This document shows, one piece after another, positions 6,299-7,630 of a stretch of 7,630 nucleotides of DNA. The translations under genes were made by a program, and so were the position numbers. Source of the DNA: an uncultured Ellagibacter sp. Lineage in GTDB: Bacteria; Actinomycetota; Coriobacteriia; Coriobacteriales; Eggerthellaceae. The stretch lies in NCBI RefSeq assembly GCF_934617235.1, contig NZ_CAKTTZ010000067.1, positions 1 to 7,630 of the forward strand, written 5' to 3'. Under the pieces are notes generated by a model that did no database searches, was not told the DNA's origin, and worked only from the letters and a program-made list of their open reading frames with translations. Each line of letters begins with the position of its first letter. Positions within the stretch are counted from its first letter, which is position 1.

Positions 6299-6330
6299 GT
6301 ATTGAATACATTTCTGTTGTAGAACCTACA
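6299..6330. promoter_or_regulatory. Two small palindromes, candidate Crp/Fnr-type operators
   Basis: GTATT-G-AATAC (6299-6309) and TGTAG-AAC-CTACA (6318-6330) lie between the divergent genes. The second is centred at 6324, about 33 bp upstream of the centre of the hcp -10, close to the -41.5 position used by Fnr/Crp-type activators. It also abuts the regulator's ribosome-binding site (AGGTGA, 6330-6335), so binding could activate hcp and repress the regulator. The half-site spacing is shorter than in classical Crp or Fnr boxes. Confidence 0.4.
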
Positions 6331-6340
6331 GGTGAAGATC

Positions 6341-6994
6341 ATGCTTGAAATTTCCAAATCCTCCTCGCTGCTTTTCGCCGGCATAACCAAAGATGAAGCG
6401 GCCCTCATGCTGCCATGCCTTGGAGCTATAAAGAAATCCTTCGGCCGGGAGGAACGAATCATGCGCTCCGGCCAGCCCACCGAATACCTCGGCGTCGTGC
6501 TGTCCGGGCGCGTGCGTGTCGAGGTATCGGACGCCTGGGGCGAGACGACGATCTTGGAGATGCTGGGGCCCGGCTCGCTTTTCGCGCACGGCTACGCCTG
6601 CAGCATGGAGCCCCTCGACATCGACGTGCTGGCGGATTCGGCCTGCGAGGTGGTGCTGCTCAAAGCCGAGCGCATCATCCATTCCTGCCCCAAGCAGTGC
6701 GGCTGCCACTCGCACATATCCTCGAACCTCATGCGCGCCTTGGCATTGAGCAACCTGGACATGAACCACCGCGCCATAGCCATGACCCCCAAGACCATAC
6801 GGGGAAAGATCCTCGCCTTCCTGTCGCAGCAGCAAAAGAAGGCCGGCACCCGCGCTTTCTCCATCCCCTACAGCCAGACCAAATTGGCAAGCTACCTCAG
6901 CGTCGACCGCAGCGCGTTGTCGAACGAGCTGTCGAAGCTGCGGAAGGAAGGCGTCATCGACTACGAAGGCCGCACGTACCGGCTCCTCCCATAA
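6341..6994 (+). CDS. Crp/Fnr-family transcriptional regulator (HcpR-like by context)
   Basis: A 217-residue protein with an N-terminal cNMP-binding-type beta-barrel (about 10-110; LGVVLSGRVRVEV, LGPGSLFA), a dimerisation helix (about 124-145) and a C-terminal winged helix (about 150-215). The recognition region is TKLASYLSVDRSALSNELSKLRKEG (180-204), typical of the family. Cysteines cluster at C116, C120 and C122 (CPKQCGC) just before the dimer helix, with others at C26, C87 and C102; related regulators often have C-x3-C-x2-H here, and the cluster could bind metal, heme or Fe-S, or sense redox. The start at 6341 is chosen for AGGTGA 5 nt upstream; GTG at 6332 would lie inside that site. Divergent placement next to hcp implies control of the nitrosative-stress gene. 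I leave the symbol empty because the ligand cannot be told from sequence. Confidence 0.92.
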   Translation: MLEISKSSSLLFAGITKDEAALMLPCLGAIKKSFGREERIMRSGQPTEYLGVVLSGRVRVEVSDAWGETTILEMLGPGSLFAHGYACSMEPLDIDVLADSACEVVLLKAERIIHSCPKQCGCHSHISSNLMRALALSNLDMNHRAIAMTPKTIRGKILAFLSQQQKKAGTRAFSIPYSQTKLASYLSVDRSALSNELSKLRKEGVIDYEGRTYRLLP

Positions 6995-7041
6995 CCAAGC
7001 TTGATTCCATTGCCGTATTCTCCCTTCGCGTCTTCCGTGCC

Positions 7042-7058
7042 GGGGCGGCGCCGGCCCC
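7042..7058 (+). terminator. Weak terminator candidate after the regulator gene
   Basis: GGGGC (7042-7046) pairs with GCCCC (7054-7058) around a 7-nt loop, 47 bp after the regulator's stop, followed by TCTACCC. The stem is GC-only but short and the T-run poor. A second weak stem, GGGGAT/ATCCCC (7102-7107/7121-7126), lies further on. Confidence 0.25.
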
Positions 7059-7168
7059 TCTACCCAAAACACGCACGAGAAGGCGAATCATGACAGGATT
7101 AGGGGATCTTTTTCGGCGACATCCCCATTTCTCAATGCTCGGAAAACAGGAGTCGCTTTACGGGAAGG

Positions 7169-7311
7169 CCCCAAGTTCGCGAGAAGGTTCTCGCGCGCTC
7201 CCCGAGTTCGCGGGGCGCTCCCAGGTCGCGAGCGTTCCCCGAGTTCGCGGCCGGGAAACGCACTACCTGAGGCGTCCCCGGGTTTGCGGGAAGACCCCGA
7301 GGCTCTCGCGG
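7169..7311. repeat. Degenerate ~19-bp GC-rich tandem repeat
   Basis: Copies related to CCCCGAGTTCGCGG begin at 7200, 7219, 7237, 7276 and 7295. The steps are 19, 18, 39 (one decayed unit) and 19. An additional good copy at 7169 is out of phase, 31 bp before the first. Both strands stay open over most of it, but the translations are Arg/Pro/Ser-rich and follow the repeat, so I do not call a gene. Spacing and lack of unique spacers exclude a CRISPR array. Confidence 0.55.
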
Positions 7312-7398
7312 CAGAGCGGCCGGCGGTTCCGGCGATGGCCCTTGCTGCACCACAAATCCGGTGACGCCCCTAAGAAGTTCTTTCCCGAATTCCCCCAA

Positions 7399-7545
7399 TC
7401 GTGGACAAAAAATGGCGATATGTGAGCCGTTCAAAGGCGAGAGAAGCGATCGGCGGATTCGTCGCGAGCGTTTGCCCAGGTCAGAAATTTCAACATGAAG
7501 TTTACCGCCTACAACTCCTCACATATCGACCATTTTTGTCCACGA
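7399..7545. mobile_element. Putative MITE-like element with 28-bp terminal inverted repeats
   Basis: The arms 7399-7426 and 7518-7545 are reverse complements except for two one-base indels: the left has six A where the right has five, and the right has one extra base between TGG and CGATATGTGAG. They start TCGTGGACAAAAA and end CGATATGTGAG. The 91-bp interior has no gene; the longest reading starting in the left arm is 28 codons. No clear target-site duplication is visible. It lies just past the end of the leftward gene at the right edge, so a giant transcript hairpin or bidirectional terminator is the other reading. Confidence 0.55.
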
Positions 7546-7561
7546 CAAGTCGATCTCTATG

Positions 7562-7630
7562 TTAAACCACCGTTGACATGTCGGCGATCTGCCTGGTCCA
7601 GTAGACCATGGCGTCGCCGCATTCGAGGTG
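7562..7630 (-). CDS. 3' end of an unidentified leftward gene (partial)
   Basis: From the right edge, the leftward frame reads 22 residues, HLECGDAMVYWTRQIADM followed by STVV, then stops at TAA (7562-7564). The codons favour G or C at the third position and the residue mix looks like real protein. The fragment is too short to assign a family. Confidence 0.4.
   Translation of the reverse strand, partial: HLECGDAMVYWTRQIADMSTVV

Noticed and set aside
4596..6305. 569-codon + ORF opposite hcp
   Set aside because: Hcp on the other strand has all cluster ligands; this long frame is an antisense shadow.
7169..7311. CRISPR array
   Set aside because: Units are short, degenerate and directly adjacent with no unique spacers, and there are no cas genes.
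7090..7425. 111-codon + ORF with GAAGG upstream
   Set aside because: The translation mainly reads through the 19-bp tandem array and into the left arm of the inverted-repeat element; the opposite strand is equally open.

Overview
The window looks like a chromosomal piece of a GC-rich anaerobic actinobacterium, most likely a gut member of Coriobacteriia (Eggerthella/Gordonibacter/Adlercreutzia-like). This is inferred from base composition, a class I-type hydroxylamine reductase paired with a divergent Crp/Fnr regulator, a DUF4143 ATPase, and GC-rich intergenic repeats. Nothing in the window fixes the species.

Layout. Positions 1-390 hold no convincing gene; they carry a diverged copy (A) of a roughly 300-330 bp repeat, then a promoter and a perfect 14-bp inverted repeat. 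A DUF4143-type AAA ATPase (409-1641, +) starts inside that inverted repeat. Positions 1642-2722 are a gene-poor repeat zone: a 12-bp hairpin, a 22-bp direct repeat pair, a second copy (B) of the long repeat, a terminator-like hairpin, a doubtful small ORF and a 15-bp hairpin nested in a larger inverted repeat. Three genes then run leftwards: hcp (6245-4671), a DUF454/YbaN-type small membrane protein (4404-4009) and an unrecognised three-helix membrane protein (3856-2723). A Crp/Fnr-family regulator (6341-6994, +) diverges from hcp across a 95-bp region with two small palindromes. Positions 6995-7561 have no convincing gene and hold a degenerate ~19-bp tandem repeat and a ~147-bp element with 28-bp terminal inverted repeats. 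The last 69 bases read as the 3' end of a leftward gene that continues outside the window.

Function. The recognisable physiology is nitrosative/redox stress: Hcp (hybrid-cluster protein; NO or hydroxylamine reduction) with an adjacent Crp/Fnr regulator that probably controls it and itself. The DUF454 and unknown membrane proteins follow on the same strand, but gaps of 266 and 152 bp make a single operon uncertain.

Novelty. The most unusual structure is around the ATPase: two collinear, diverged direct repeats flank it, and its promoter, ribosome-binding site and start codon are folded into one perfect palindrome. The terminal-inverted-repeat element at the right end is the best candidate for a small non-autonomous mobile element. 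No complete defence system, CRISPR array, tRNA or rRNA was seen.
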